A DNA stretch of 64,000 nucleotides from Acidaminococcus sp. (GCA_022482815.1 JAKVOM010000001.1:2748946-2812945), one strand, 5' to 3'; numbered from the stretch's first letter, positions 9,216-18,491 are shown. Notes: generated by a model not told the origin, from the sequence alone. Numbers and translations are program-made.

Positions 9216-9260
9216 AAAAAACACTCCCCCTGCTCAATCCTGAAACAGAAGGGAGTGTTC
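9216..9260 (-). terminator. intrinsic terminator of the DUF2271 lipoprotein gene
   Basis: A stem built on AACACTCCC/GGGAGTGTT with six T following on the minus strand, immediately downstream of the gene ending at 9267. Confidence 0.85.
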
Positions 9261-9266
9261 TGCTGC

Positions 9267-9920
9267 TCACTTCGCTGTACCTTTATAGACCGCACTGACA
9301 TCCGATATCATGTCGCGGTTTTCTTTATGTTCCGGTTCCTGCGTCAGCGTAGCCTCCATGGTCACGTTCTGATCCTGACTACCTTTGGTGAAGCTTCCTG
9401 TAAAGAGCTCATCGCTGTACTTATAGAGCGTTGCTTCCATGACAACCTTATAGGAGCCGTCCGGAACCGGCTGCCCTTTGGCATCTTTGCCGTCCCAGAT
9501 AAGAGTATGAGTTCCACCCTGAGGCGTAGCGCTCGTCAAAGCGTCTACATCCTTGCTGTCCATTTGGGCAAGATTCGATTTTTTGACCCATGTCGGAATC
9601 GACATTTCCCGGATTTGGTAACCGCCTTGGGCAGTAAAGCGCGTCGCCATGAGGGTCCGCACGACTTTACCCTCCGCGTTCTCAATCCAGACAGCCATCT
9701 GATTGGACCATGCACCGGACTTTGGTTTGTACGTATACGTCAGTGTCAGCGTACCGGGCTGCTGATCTGTTTTCTGCGCTTTTTCCGTCTTTTGAGACGT
9801 CTCAGTTTGCTGAGTCGCAGCATTTTGCGCCTGTGCGGGCTGCTTTTCATTGCTGCAGCCGCCGATAAGAGTCAGAGCCAGAAGCCCGATAAGAATGATA
9901 TTTTTTTCTCTTATTTTCAT
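9267..9920 (-). CDS. lipoprotein with DUF2271 domain
   Basis: A 217-residue putative lipoprotein: positively charged start, hydrophobic stretch and lipobox LIGGC with Cys22. A Gln/Thr/Lys-rich linker (about 23-55) is followed by a DUF2271 domain (about 56-205) containing the usual tryptophan-rich Ig-like pattern, the DALTSATPQGG motif and the HTLIWDGKDAKGQPVPDG segment that resembles FlgD Ig-like repeats. Family members often occur near flavin-transfer (ApbE) and PepSY proteins in redox systems, but no such gene is adjacent here. Function unknown; an exported redox accessory is a reasonable guess. Confidence 0.82.
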   Translation of the reverse strand: MKIREKNIILIGLLALTLIGGCSNEKQPAQAQNAATQQTETSQKTEKAQKTDQQPGTLTLTYTYKPKSGAWSNQMAVWIENAEGKVVRTLMATRFTAQGGYQIREMSIPTWVKKSNLAQMDSKDVDALTSATPQGGTHTLIWDGKDAKGQPVPDGSYKVVMEATLYKYSDELFTGSFTKGSQDQNVTMEATLTQEPEHKENRDMISDVSAVYKGTAK

Positions 9921-9961
9921 GTCAATACCCTCCTATTCAGAGCTCAATTGAGTACTGACTA

Positions 9962-10528
9962 TTATAAATCATTTTCGAGCTCGCGGAGCACTTTTGCCGG
10001 CACGCCGCCAATCAGCACATTATCAGGCACATCCTTTGTCACAACGGCACCAGCTGCAATAATGACGTTGTTGCCAATCGTCACACCGGGCACAATGGTC
10101 ACGTTGCCGCCAATCCACACATCGTCACCGATATGCACTGGTTTAGCAATGCCGAGATGCTTCCTGCGGCCGGCAGGTGTCAGAGGATGGTTGACCGTGC
10201 TGATAAGGGTGTTCGGCCCGATAAGCACATGGCTCCCGATATAAACCGGTGCAATATCAAGAATCGTTACGTTGTAATTTGCGAGAAAATCGTCGCCGAC
10301 ATGAATGTTGCTGCCGTTGTCGCAGCGAAATCCGGGCAGAACTTCCGGATTTTCACCGACACTGCCGAAGAGATTCCTGATGGCCTGAATTCTTTTTTCG
10401 TGGTCTGTCACGGGGACAGCTTCGAGGGCATCGGCCATCTTCACGGCATGAAGCTTGCGGCCGTTTACGCCGGGGTCCGTCATATCATAGGGAAGCCCCG
10501 CATCCAATTTTTCAACTTCTGTCATCAT
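9962..10528 (-). CDS. maltose/galactoside-type O-acetyltransferase
   Basis: A 188-residue left-handed beta-helix acetyltransferase (hexapeptide repeats such as IGDDVWIGGNVTIVPGVTIG) with an N-terminal Mac domain. The catalytic histidine lies in STVNHPLTP. Enzymes of the family (Maa, LacA, NodL) use acetyl-CoA to acetylate sugars at a hydroxyl; the actual acceptor is unknown. The gene begins a few bases after the alcohol dehydrogenase stop, so the two are co-transcribed. A TTG at 10543 overlapping that stop is possible, but ATG at 10528 or 10525 after GAGG is preferred. Confidence 0.88.
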   Translation of the reverse strand: MMTEVEKLDAGLPYDMTDPGVNGRKLHAVKMADALEAVPVTDHEKRIQAIRNLFGSVGENPEVLPGFRCDNGSNIHVGDDFLANYNVTILDIAPVYIGSHVLIGPNTLISTVNHPLTPAGRRKHLGIAKPVHIGDDVWIGGNVTIVPGVTIGNNVIIAAGAVVTKDVPDNVLIGGVPAKVLRELENDL

Positions 10529-10539
10529 GATACATCGCC

Positions 10540-11703
10540 TCAACGATAAGATTCTTCATAAATAGCCAGATAATCGGCATCGCTCAGAGGCAGCGGATCT
10601 GCCGTGATGTCTCCGCCCAGCACTTCATGAACACGCTTCGGATACTTCTTGAGCTCTTCCTTCGTAATGCCCGCATCGCTCATCTTGAGGTCCGCACAGC
10701 CCACGGAAGCGATAAGATTGTCGAGAGCACGGATAAAGTCTTTGCCGGAAGTCGGATTTTCCACGCCCATGGCCTTAGCCATCTTGATCATAGGCTCTTC
10801 TGCTGCCTTACGTTCTGCAAAGAAGTCAAAGTAAGCGTGGGAAATCATAATCAGCCCGGCGCCGTGAACGAGGTTGTCGTGGTAACCGCCCATGACGTGT
10901 TCCATCGTGTGCTGGCTCGTGCAAAGCATATAGTAACCGGCGAGCGTATTAGCAAGCGCTACATAAGAACGAGCTTCCTTATTGGAACCATCTTTATATG
11001 CAGTTGGCAGATACTTGGCAATGAGTTCAATGGCCTTCAGCGCAAACATTTCTCCCATAGGATGCTCATTCTTGTTGATAACGGATTCTGCAGCATGATA
11101 GAAAGCATCCATTCCCTGATAAGCCGTAAATTTAGGCGGTACGCTCATCATAAGGTTCGAATCAACGACAGAAAGAGTCGGGAACATGGAAGTAAAGAAG
11201 ATGCCCGTCTTTTCCTGCTTTTTTTCGTTGGTGATGACAGCAGCCATATCAACTTCGGAACCCGTTCCGGCAGAAGTCGTAATAGCTACAATCGGAGCTG
11301 CCTTGTGAGCCGGATTTTTCTTGCCGCCTTCGGCAGAAAGGCTGTAATCCCAAATATCACCGTCGTTGGTCATCATGAGGGCAATGCACTTGGAGCAGTC
11401 CATAACGGAACCGCCGCCCAGGGCAATCACAAAATCGCAGCCCGTCTTCTTTGCCAGAGCCGCACCGTCCATGACGTTGTCACTCGTCGGGTTCGGGCGA
11501 ACCTGGTCGAACAGTTCATAAGAAACACCGGCCAGATCCAGTTCCTTTTCCAGCGCTGTCAGATAACCATATTTTTTAGTGGAAGTCCCATTCGTTGTGG
11601 CAATGAGAGCTTTCTTCCCAGGCAGAGCTTCCGTATGAAGAGACTGCAGTTTCCCGGCACCGAACAGAACTTTAGCAGGCATATAAAAATCAAAATAGTA
11701 CAT
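10540..11703 (-). CDS. iron-containing alcohol dehydrogenase
   Basis: A 387-residue group III alcohol dehydrogenase. GGGSVMD and AGTGSEVD form the NAD(P)-binding and substrate region; the Fe ligands fit Asp and His of MDAFYHAAE and the two histidines in SQHTMEHVMGGYHDNLVHG. Such enzymes reduce aldehydes to alcohols (butanol, 1,3-propanediol, lactaldehyde type) to regenerate NAD during fermentation; the exact substrate cannot be told. AAAGGGG lies eight bases before the ATG. First gene of a two-gene unit with the acetyltransferase. Confidence 0.9.
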   Translation of the reverse strand: MYYFDFYMPAKVLFGAGKLQSLHTEALPGKKALIATTNGTSTKKYGYLTALEKELDLAGVSYELFDQVRPNPTSDNVMDGAALAKKTGCDFVIALGGGSVMDCSKCIALMMTNDGDIWDYSLSAEGGKKNPAHKAAPIVAITTSAGTGSEVDMAAVITNEKKQEKTGIFFTSMFPTLSVVDSNLMMSVPPKFTAYQGMDAFYHAAESVINKNEHPMGEMFALKAIELIAKYLPTAYKDGSNKEARSYVALANTLAGYYMLCTSQHTMEHVMGGYHDNLVHGAGLIMISHAYFDFFAERKAAEEPMIKMAKAMGVENPTSGKDFIRALDNLIASVGCADLKMSDAGITKEELKKYPKRVHEVLGGDITADPLPLSDADYLAIYEESYR

Positions 11704-11904
11704 AATGATAACCCCTTTCTTTACATCACAAGATTTTTTCTTGATAAACGCTTTATCACATCATCGATGTTGGCTATAGTATACTTTCATTTTAGACTGG
11801 AAACAGTCATATATATTAATAATATTAGTGGTAAATCTTAATATACAGTATTGTTTTTAAAAGCTTCCCTCGTTCTAAAATATTCTTACAAAATAAGACG
11901 CAAA

Positions 11905-11945
11905 AACGGCCGGCAATCAAAATGACTGCTGGCCGTTATATTTTT
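11905..11945. terminator. orphan terminator-like hairpin
   Basis: An 11-bp stem with one mismatch (AACGGCCGGCA / TGCTGGCCGTT), with A-rich sequence before and T-rich sequence after it, sits between two divergently transcribed genes where no gene ends. The rest of the 11704-12136 gap holds the promoter at 11990-12018 and no gene that I can see. Confidence 0.5.
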
Positions 11946-11989
11946 ATCAGTAACCGAATTCAACTTACAGAATTAATTCGCATTGGCTA

Positions 11990-12018
11990 TTGACAATTAT
12001 AATTTACGATTGTAATAT
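11990..12018 (+). promoter_or_regulatory. sigma-A-type promoter of the cysteine-synthase-like gene
   Basis: TTGACA (11990-11995), a 17-bp spacer and TAATAT (12013-12018) match the vegetative consensus. The transcript would carry a leader of about 110 bases before the ATG at 12137; I see no known riboswitch in it. Confidence 0.75.
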
Positions 12019-12136
12019 TTAATTAACAGATTGAGAAAATGGATCCATTCGTCACCTGTTAGCTTATTACATCCATATCTATTACGGTTCTATATTTTTA
12101 ATGAGTTATTCACTCAAACGAGAGGAGATTATAATC

Positions 12137-13102
12137 ATGAAAAAATTATTACAGAACATCTATGAAGCTATCGGTGAAACTCCTATGCTCAATTTAAGCC
12201 GCATTGTAAAGCATTATGGCGTCAATGGTCAAATTTATGCGAAACTCGAATTCTTAAATCCAGGTTACAGTAAGAAAGACCGTCCTGCCCTGCAAATGAT
12301 AGAAGAAGCTGAAGCAAGCGGGGAACTAAAACCGGGACAGCCTGTCATTGAATTGACCAGCGGCAATACAGGAACAGGTCTTGCTATCGTATGTCAAGCC
12401 AAAGGTCATCCTTTTATTGCTGTCATGTCTGAAGGCAATTCCACAGAAAGAGCTCGCATGATGAGAGCTCTAGGCGCTGAAGTCGTGCTGGTTCCCCAAT
12501 CCGGTACCGCTGCGAAAGGAATGGTATCGGGAAAAGATCTGGAGCTTGTCGAACAACGCACACAGGAATTAATCAAAGAACGCGGTGCTTTTCGTGCCGA
12601 TCAATTTAAGTTAGATTCTTCCTATCGTGCGCATCTGCTGCATACAGGCGAAGAAATGTGGCAGCAAAGTGATGGAAATATTGATGTATTTCTGGATATG
12701 GCAGGCAGCGGCGGAACATTCGAAGGCTGTGCCGAAGCGCTGAAAGCGCATAACCCTGCTATCCGCTGCTATATCGTAGAACCGGAAAATGCTGCCGTCT
12801 ATGCCGGTCATCCCATCAAGAATGGCGGCCGCCACAAGGTGCAAGGATGCGGCTATGCCATGGATCTGCCAAAGATTAAAAAGGAAAATGTCGACGGCAC
12901 GGTACAAGTCAGTGACCAGGAATCCATTCAAATGGCTCGCGACCTGGCACGTCTTGAAGGCTGTTTTGTCGGTGTTTCATCAGGTGCTAACGTCGCTGCT
13001 GCCGTAAAACTGCTTCGCGGTACCGAACAAGGAAAAACGATTGTCCTGACACTTAATGACAGTGGTCTGAAATACTTGAGCACGGATTTATTCCCACGAT
13101 AA
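12137..13102 (+). CDS. cysteine synthase family PLP enzyme
   Basis: A 321-residue fold-type II PLP enzyme of the CysK/CBS family. The lysine for PLP is Lys47 in NPGYSKKDRPA, the cofactor-binding loop TSGNTGTG is at about 74-81 and the glycine loop GSGGTFEG near 195. Its usual reaction is O-acetylserine plus sulfide to cysteine, but relatives make other beta-substituted alanines or catalyse beta-elimination. The residue following the Ser of the PLP motif is Lys rather than the usual Val, and no cysE is nearby, so the true substrate is open. Start at 12137 follows GAGAGGAG; the longer frame from 12101 lacks a site. The neighbouring XRE-cupin and AzlCD genes suggest a role in amino acid balance. 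Confidence 0.85.
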   Translation: MKKLLQNIYEAIGETPMLNLSRIVKHYGVNGQIYAKLEFLNPGYSKKDRPALQMIEEAEASGELKPGQPVIELTSGNTGTGLAIVCQAKGHPFIAVMSEGNSTERARMMRALGAEVVLVPQSGTAAKGMVSGKDLELVEQRTQELIKERGAFRADQFKLDSSYRAHLLHTGEEMWQQSDGNIDVFLDMAGSGGTFEGCAEALKAHNPAIRCYIVEPENAAVYAGHPIKNGGRHKVQGCGYAMDLPKIKKENVDGTVQVSDQESIQMARDLARLEGCFVGVSSGANVAAAVKLLRGTEQGKTIVLTLNDSGLKYLSTDLFPR

Positions 13103-13156
13103 AAATAATCATACGCAAACAATCAGACAAGGAGACTGTTGTCTCTCCGCCGATTT

Positions 13157-13708
13157 TTACAGAGGGTAATAGTTAGTTACGTAGGCATTGACAACAGTCT
13201 CCCCACGATTGCTGTATATATGGGGCTCTGACGCCCGGAAACTGATAGCATCTCCCGCCTGCAGGAGATAGTGCTTATCTTTGATTTCAATTTGCAAAAC
13301 ACCGCTTTGTACAAGCAGGTATTCAAACGTATGCGGACCATGACCGGCAGATCTATATTGGCACCCCGGATCCAACTCCATTTGAAACCATTCAAAATTC
13401 CGTTCTACCGAAAAAGCATAATAACAGCGAAGGCGATAGTGACCATCTTCACTGCGCTGTACCGGCAGTTCATCTTGCTTAATCAACGCAGCAGAGTGCT
13501 CTGTCGATTCCAGTAACGCTGTATAAGGAATATCCAGCGCATGAGCTATTTTCCATATGTTGTTGATAGTCGGATTGCCGCCGCCTTTTTCGAGCTTTGA
13601 GAGCATGACCTTGCTCAATCCGGTTTTTTCGGCCAGTTGGCCGAGGCTCAGCCCTTTTTGTTCCCGAATGTTTCGTAAATTTTCTGCAATAATCTGGTCT
13701 ACTTCCAT
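13157..13708 (-). CDS. second XRE-cupin transcriptional regulator
   Basis: A 183-residue paralogue, in architecture, of the regulator at 2579: helix-turn-helix at about residues 10-62 (VMLSKLEKGGGNPTINNIWK) and a cupin domain at about 110-180 (HTFEYLLVQSGVLQIEI and AGDAISFRASEPHIY). It is divergent from the intact azlCD pair, with a 137-base shared control region rich in A+T, so it very likely controls azlCD; the convergent cysteine-synthase-like gene may also be a target. TTTTAGGAG precedes the ATG. Confidence 0.9.
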   Translation of the reverse strand: MEVDQIIAENLRNIREQKGLSLGQLAEKTGLSKVMLSKLEKGGGNPTINNIWKIAHALDIPYTALLESTEHSAALIKQDELPVQRSEDGHYRLRCYYAFSVERNFEWFQMELDPGCQYRSAGHGPHTFEYLLVQSGVLQIEIKDKHYLLQAGDAISFRASEPHIYSNRGETVVNAYVTNYYPL

Positions 13709-13845
13709 AATGTCTCCTAAAATATAGTAAACTTTTATTAATTATATTTTACCACATTAAGTATATTTTGTAACTCCTGGTAATCATTTGTCATAAAAAA
13801 GCAATCGTTTTTTACGTTTACAAGCTATAAAAGGAGCTGTGACCG

Positions 13846-14577
13846 ATGAACAACAATCAAGCAGCTAAGCAAAGTTCAAAGGCTGTCGCGGCCATGAAAC
13901 CCGCCTTTGTAAAAACAATTCCAATAACGACCGGATTTATGTTTCTTGCCATTGCATATGGCTTTTATATGCAGCGCATGGGATTTTCCTTTTGGTACCC
14001 CACATTGATGGCTATGACCATTTTCGGAGGTTCCCTTGAATTCGTTACCGTTCAGATGCTGCTTTCACCTTTTGCACCGATTCAGTCTTTTTTGATGGCG
14101 CTGATGATTCAGGCACGGCACTTATTCTACGGCATTGCTATGCTGGACCGTTATAAAAATACGGGGTGGAAGAAATTCTTTCTCATATTCTACATGTGCG
14201 ATGAAACATTTTCCCTGATTTACACGACACCCGTCCCGGAGGGCATCGATAAAAATTGGTACATGCTGTGGATTTCATTTTTCGATTACGCTTCCTGGGT
14301 ACTTGGAGCAGCTCTCGGCGGCATATTCGGTTCCCTGCTTTCCTTTGAGACAAAGGGCATCGACTTTGCCATGACCTCCATGTTTGTTGTGATTTTTCTG
14401 GAGCAGTTCCTTAATGATACGCAGCACCTTACGGCTTATATCGGGTTTGCCGCTGCTAGCGTCTGCCTGATGGTATTTGGCCCCAATTCCTTTATCATTC
14501 CGACCATGATTGGTATTCTCGTCTTGGTAACAGTTTTTAGAAAAAAGATTGAAGAGGCAGGGGGCATAACAAGATGA
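13846..14577 (+). CDS. azlC: AzlC family branched-chain amino acid exporter subunit
   Basis: A 243-residue membrane protein of the AzlC family with about five to six helices; typical motifs are [29 protein letters not shown] and CDETFSL. With AzlD it forms an exporter for branched-chain amino acids or their analogues, and other members handle histidine or substituted substrates. The end overlaps azlD by four bases (ATGA). AAAAGGAG precedes the start. This is the intact counterpart of the broken azlC at 1648-2410. Confidence 0.9.
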   Translation: MNNNQAAKQSSKAVAAMKPAFVKTIPITTGFMFLAIAYGFYMQRMGFSFWYPTLMAMTIFGGSLEFVTVQMLLSPFAPIQSFLMALMIQARHLFYGIAMLDRYKNTGWKKFFLIFYMCDETFSLIYTTPVPEGIDKNWYMLWISFFDYASWVLGAALGGIFGSLLSFETKGIDFAMTSMFVVIFLEQFLNDTQHLTAYIGFAAASVCLMVFGPNSFIIPTMIGILVLVTVFRKKIEEAGGITR

Positions 14578-14891
14578 CATTAACTGAGCAAATCATTACA
14601 ATCGGCGTCTGCGCAGCCGCTACGATGCTCACGCGCTTTCTGCCGTTTCTTATTTTTTCTTCCAAAAGACCGACACCGGTTTATATCCAATACCTTGGCA
14701 AGGCGCTGCCGTCCGCTATCTTTGCGATGCTGGTCGTATACTGTCTGAGAAATGTGCAGTTTCTTTCCGGAAGTCAAGGCATTCCGGAACTCGTTGGTAT
14801 CGTCGTGACCGTAGCCATTCACCTATGGAAAAGGAATATGCTCCTTTCCATCTTTGCCGGCACAATTGTATATATGTTAATCGTAAGATAA
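14574..14891 (+). CDS. azlD: AzlD family transport protein
   Basis: A 105-residue hydrophobic protein with four predicted helices, the small partner of AzlC (TRFLPFLIF and [17 protein letters not shown] are typical). The start overlaps the azlC stop, implying coupled translation. It is the second gene of a two-gene unit probably controlled by the divergent XRE-cupin regulator. The dispersed element described at 14896 begins just after its stop. Confidence 0.88.
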   Translation: MTLTEQIITIGVCAAATMLTRFLPFLIFSSKRPTPVYIQYLGKALPSAIFAMLVVYCLRNVQFLSGSQGIPELVGIVVTVAIHLWKRNMLLSIFAGTIVYMLIVR

Positions 14892-14895
14892 GATT

Positions 14896-15170
14896 AAAAG
14901 GGACTGTGAAAAATAAAAAGCGCTTTTGGCATTTGGCTTATGGCATTTAGCCTCGCCTGCAAGAGTATGTTAAAGCTTTTGATTCAAATAAAATATGATA
15001 TAAAGGCTGAAATTTAGCAGGTACCCTAAATTTCAGCTTTATTTTTATAAGTTTGTAGAAAAATGCTTTGTCATTTTTCGTCCATAGGCGGAATGGTGCG
15101 GGCTGCGGACAGCGGAAAGCGACAAGGGGCTGTAAAATAATGTGTGTGCATTATTTCACAGCCCCTTTTA
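14896..15170 (+). repeat. dispersed ~250-bp intergenic element, copy A
   Basis: This gap holds no gene. It shares its length with 21241-21494: an A-rich start (AATAAAAAGCGCTTTTGGC), a segment ending TTGATTCAAATAAAATATGA then TATAAA, a hairpin (15002-15040, 16-bp stem, loop CAGGTACC) followed by ATTTTTATAAG, then a linker, and a second long hairpin (15124-15167). Several paired positions in the stems differ between copies while keeping pairing. Fragments of the first part recur near 42-71, 36176 and 37780. It lies between convergent genes. No transposase is associated. Confidence 0.85.
15124..15170 (+). terminator. terminal hairpin of repeat copy A
   Basis: A 19-bp stem with one mismatch (AAGGGGCTGTAAAATAATG, loop TGTGTG) followed by TTTTA on the plus strand. 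It could end transcription from azlD. It belongs to a hairpin family also found at 21444 and 52851. Confidence 0.75.
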
Positions 15171-15330
15171 TGATTCTTGATATCACTCATTACAAAACCG
15201 GGAGCATTCTTTTATTAAAGCACGAATAAACAGTTACCTATAGAACATCAAGCTCAAGATTTTGAGCCGGAGCCGTATTCGCCTTTAAATGTTTTATAGT
15301 TTCGAGAGGCCCGAAAAAATTCACGTGTCC

Positions 15331-17748
15331 TTAGGCGGGATTCAAAATCTTGGTCGCATAGTGTACGGACGCTACCGCATTCGGTGCGTAACAATCGGCT
15401 CCGATGCTCTTGGCGTACTCATCCGTCAGCACCGCCCCGCCGACCATAACACGGCAGTCAGGCAGCTCCCGGTGTACCAATTTAATGGTATCTTCCATGG
15501 CACCGACAGTTGTCGTCATGAGGGCACTGAGTCCGATCAAATGAACATGGCGCTTTTTAGCCGTTTCGACAATCGTTTCGGGCGGGACGTCACGGCCCAG
15601 ATCAATCACGTCAAAGCCGTAATTTTCGAGGAGCACCTTCACAATATTCTTGCCGATATCGTGAATATCGCCTTTGACGGTAGCAACAATGACCGGTTCG
15701 CCCTTTTTCGTCGTGCCGCGGCTCTGCAGTTTTTCTTTCAGAATTTCAAAACCGGCCTTGGCCGCGTCGGCACTCATCAGAAGCTGCGGTAGGAAAAGTG
15801 TTTTCTTTTCAAAGGCATCCCCTACCCGGTCGAGCGCCGGGATCATATATTCGTTGATTATATCGAGCGGCTTTTTGCCGTCTTCCAAAAGTTTACGCAC
15901 CGCCGTTTCTGCCGGACCAATCAGGCCCTTGACAATAGCTTCGTCAAGAGAAAACTCTTTCTGTCCAGCAGCCGGCGCCTTCTGCACCGATACAGACGCC
16001 GATTCCCGTTTGGTTTCTTCCTGTCCGGCAAAGTAGTTGATATAGTTTCGGCAGCTCGTATCATATCCTCTCAGGGCTCCAAAGGAATACCATGCTTCCA
16101 TCATAGGGGCACTGTTCGGGTTGACGATGCCCGCGCTGAGTCCTGCCTGCATAGAAAGGCCGAAGAACGTGCTGTTGACGCCGTCACGGTGCGGCAGACC
16201 GAAGGAAATATTGGAAACGCCCATGACGGTTTTGATATTTCTGGCCTTGAGGGCCGTAATGATAGCAAGGTCAATCTGTGCGTTCAGAGCACCCGTACTA
16301 ATAGTCATGGCAAGAGGGTCAATGAGGATGTCGCGGGCAGGAATACCGATTTTATCCGCACGCTCAATAATTTTATCAGCCACGGCAAGCCGCTTTTCCG
16401 CGCTCTCCGCAATACCCTCGTCGTCCAGGCACAAGCCTACGAGCATAGCGCCATACTTTTTGGCAATAGGCAGTACCTCAGCAAGCGATTCTTCCTTACC
16501 GTTTACCGAATTGAGCAGCGGACGGCCGTTATAGACGCGCAGGGCCCGCTCCATAGCCTGCGGGTTGGATGTATCGATCTGCAGGGGCACAGCCGTAATG
16601 GACTGCAGGGTCTTCACCGTTTTTTCGAGAAGCGCCGGTTCATCAACGCCCGGCACGCCGACATTGACATCCAGTACCTGGGCGCCTTTATCGAGCTGCT
16701 CCAGAGCGAGCTCGCAGACGTAATCCATATTTTCTGCCTTCAAAGCTTCTTTGAGGCGCTTTTTCCCTGTCGGGTTGATGCGTTCCCCGATAATGACCGG
16801 CATGGTTTCAAAATCGACCGGCGTGCCATATCCGGTAATAGCACTCGGAGCCGCTTCCCGCGGTGCCGGCAGCGGAATGTCACTGACGATATTTGTCATC
16901 AGGCGGATATGTTCCGGCGTCGTTCCGCAACAGCCTCCTAAAATTGCTGCTCCCTCTTTGGCGAGCCCCGTCATGAGAGAGGCATACTCCTCGGGTCCGA
17001 CTGGAAAAATTGTCTCTCCGTCCCGCTCTACAGGCAGTCCCGCGTTGGGATTGACTACAAGAGGCAGGGAGACAGCCGCTTTGGCCCGTCCAAAGAGCGC
17101 CGCGACTTGTTTCGGGCCGAGGCCACAGTTAAAGCCTGTTGCCGCCGCGCCCAGGGCTTCTGCCAGGATCATAGCCGATTCCAGGGATGCCCCGTTCAGC
17201 AGTTTGCCGTCCTGGTCAAAGGTAAAAGTTACAACTATGGGCAGATCCGAATGTTCCTTGGCTGCCAGGATAGCCGCCTTGGCCTCGTAGCTGTCGCTCA
17301 TCGTTTCAATCAGAACAAGGTCCGCACCGGCCTTTTTCCCGGCTTCAACCTGTTCTGCATAAAGGCTCACTGCCTCCTCAAAGGGTAAATCGCCGTAAGG
17401 CTGCAGCAGCCGTCCGGTCGGGCCCATGTCGAGCGCTACATAGCCCTCTTTCCCGGCTGTCGTCATCGCTTTTTTAACGTTATCGACCGCCGCCGTGACG
17501 AGCTGTGTCACTGTCGGGGTCCCTTTTTCATCAGAGAACTTCAGCCGGTTGCAGCCGAAGGTGTTCGTTTTAATAATATCGGCACCATTTTTCAGGTAGG
17601 CAGCATGAATCCCCTGCACCACATCAGGATGGGACAAGTTCCAGGTTTCCGGGAGTTCTCCGGCCTTAAGCCCTGCCGCCTGCAGCATCGTACCCATAGC
17701 ACCGTCAAAGAATAAGCGTTTCGTTTTAATAGCTTCAAGAAAATTCAT
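15331..17748 (-). CDS. metH: B12-dependent methionine synthase lacking the activation domain
   Basis: An 805-residue cobalamin-dependent methionine synthase that moves the methyl group of methyl-tetrahydrofolate to homocysteine. Domains in order: homocysteine-binding (about 1-290, zinc cysteines in FNCGLGP and GGCCGTTPEHI), pterin-binding (about 310-570, GERINPTGKK), the cobalamin cap (about 590-680) and the Rossmann cobalamin domain (about 683-805, with the lower-ligand His near 696 in GDIHDIGKNIV). The reactivation (AdoMet-binding) domain of the E. coli enzyme is absent and is encoded by the preceding gene. Third gene of a metF-activation-metH operon; AAAGGAG precedes the start. Confidence 0.95.
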   Translation of the reverse strand: MNFLEAIKTKRLFFDGAMGTMLQAAGLKAGELPETWNLSHPDVVQGIHAAYLKNGADIIKTNTFGCNRLKFSDEKGTPTVTQLVTAAVDNVKKAMTTAGKEGYVALDMGPTGRLLQPYGDLPFEEAVSLYAEQVEAGKKAGADLVLIETMSDSYEAKAAILAAKEHSDLPIVVTFTFDQDGKLLNGASLESAMILAEALGAAATGFNCGLGPKQVAALFGRAKAAVSLPLVVNPNAGLPVERDGETIFPVGPEEYASLMTGLAKEGAAILGGCCGTTPEHIRLMTNIVSDIPLPAPREAAPSAITGYGTPVDFETMPVIIGERINPTGKKRLKEALKAENMDYVCELALEQLDKGAQVLDVNVGVPGVDEPALLEKTVKTLQSITAVPLQIDTSNPQAMERALRVYNGRPLLNSVNGKEESLAEVLPIAKKYGAMLVGLCLDDEGIAESAEKRLAVADKIIERADKIGIPARDILIDPLAMTISTGALNAQIDLAIITALKARNIKTVMGVSNISFGLPHRDGVNSTFFGLSMQAGLSAGIVNPNSAPMMEAWYSFGALRGYDTSCRNYINYFAGQEETKRESASVSVQKAPAAGQKEFSLDEAIVKGLIGPAETAVRKLLEDGKKPLDIINEYMIPALDRVGDAFEKKTLFLPQLLMSADAAKAGFEILKEKLQSRGTTKKGEPVIVATVKGDIHDIGKNIVKVLLENYGFDVIDLGRDVPPETIVETAKKRHVHLIGLSALMTTTVGAMEDTIKLVHRELPDCRVMVGGAVLTDEYAKSIGADCYAPNAVASVHYATKILNPA

Positions 17749-17789
17749 AGTGACTCCTTTCCGGAGCGTCTTAAAGTATCGTATCTATT

Positions 17790-18467
17790 TCAGGACCGGC
17801 GAAAAGCACAATCCGTCTTAGCACAACTTGCACAGCCCCTTTTCTCAGGTTCCTCCGAGCAGGCTCCGGATGTGTCGACTCCGATAATCGCTGTAACCGA
17901 TTTGAGAGGCGCCATGAGGCCGCCCTCCGTGAGCGTCAAACCGATTCGTTTGGCGCAGTCGAGCACCCGAAAAATTTTTCGTTGGTCTTCCAGCGGCCAG
18001 TCACCGTATCCCGGAGAAAACCGCGTCCGGTATGTGTAATAAGAAGGCAGTTCCTGTTTCCATATTTTTTCCTGCTCATCAATATACGTTTCAATCAGCG
18101 CCGTGCCTACTGCCTGAGCAGCGGCGCCTTCGGCAATACTGCGCAGACTGAGCCGCCGCAGGGCCAGGTCAAACCGGCTGCCCAGCGTCGCCCCAAGCAG
18201 AATGAGCTGTGAACAGCCTTTCAGATGCTTGGCAAGCTGCGTTCCCGTAAAGGCCGTACCGTTACTGATCTGTACTTTGCCGGGATGCTCTGCTGTACCC
18301 TGCACGATATCACAGTGCCATAGCTGATGAATGCTGCGCGGCTGCAGTTCGTCCTTTACGGATAAGAACACCTGGTTCACCAAGCCGTGAGCCTCTTTGT
18401 CTTCCGGACGGGCACCGAAATAGCGTACTGCTTCCGCCTCATCAAAAGGAATGGGAAACGTACTCAT
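17790..18467 (-). CDS. stand-alone MetH reactivation-domain protein
   Basis: A 225-residue protein resembling the C-terminal AdoMet-binding activation domain of MetH. The AdoMet motif TRFSPGYGDWPLEDQ is clear (near 150-165), and the C terminus carries a cysteine-rich tail (GACSEEPEKRGCASCAKTDC) that might bind a metal or cluster. It should provide the reductive methylation that rescues MetH when its cobalamin becomes oxidised, in trans. It lies 41 bases upstream of metH and 24 bases downstream of metF, so all three are one operon. Split MetH systems like this are common in anaerobic bacteria. Confidence 0.88.
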   Translation of the reverse strand: MSTFPIPFDEAEAVRYFGARPEDKEAHGLVNQVFLSVKDELQPRSIHQLWHCDIVQGTAEHPGKVQISNGTAFTGTQLAKHLKGCSQLILLGATLGSRFDLALRRLSLRSIAEGAAAQAVGTALIETYIDEQEKIWKQELPSYYTYRTRFSPGYGDWPLEDQRKIFRVLDCAKRIGLTLTEGGLMAPLKSVTAIIGVDTSGACSEEPEKRGCASCAKTDCAFRRS

Positions 18468-18491
18468 GACCCATCCTCCCTTCGAATGATT

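Noticed and set aside
9117-11841. Long plus-strand frames (9117-10244 and 10627-11841)
   Set aside because: They run opposite the esterase, lipoprotein, acetyltransferase and alcohol dehydrogenase genes, which have clear motifs and starts. Their translations are rich in Arg, His and Phe and show no domain.
14896-15170. Transposon or MITE with a transposase partner
   Set aside because: I see no terminal inverted repeats joining the two ends of the element and no clear target duplications; the hairpins are internal. It is listed as a repeat only.
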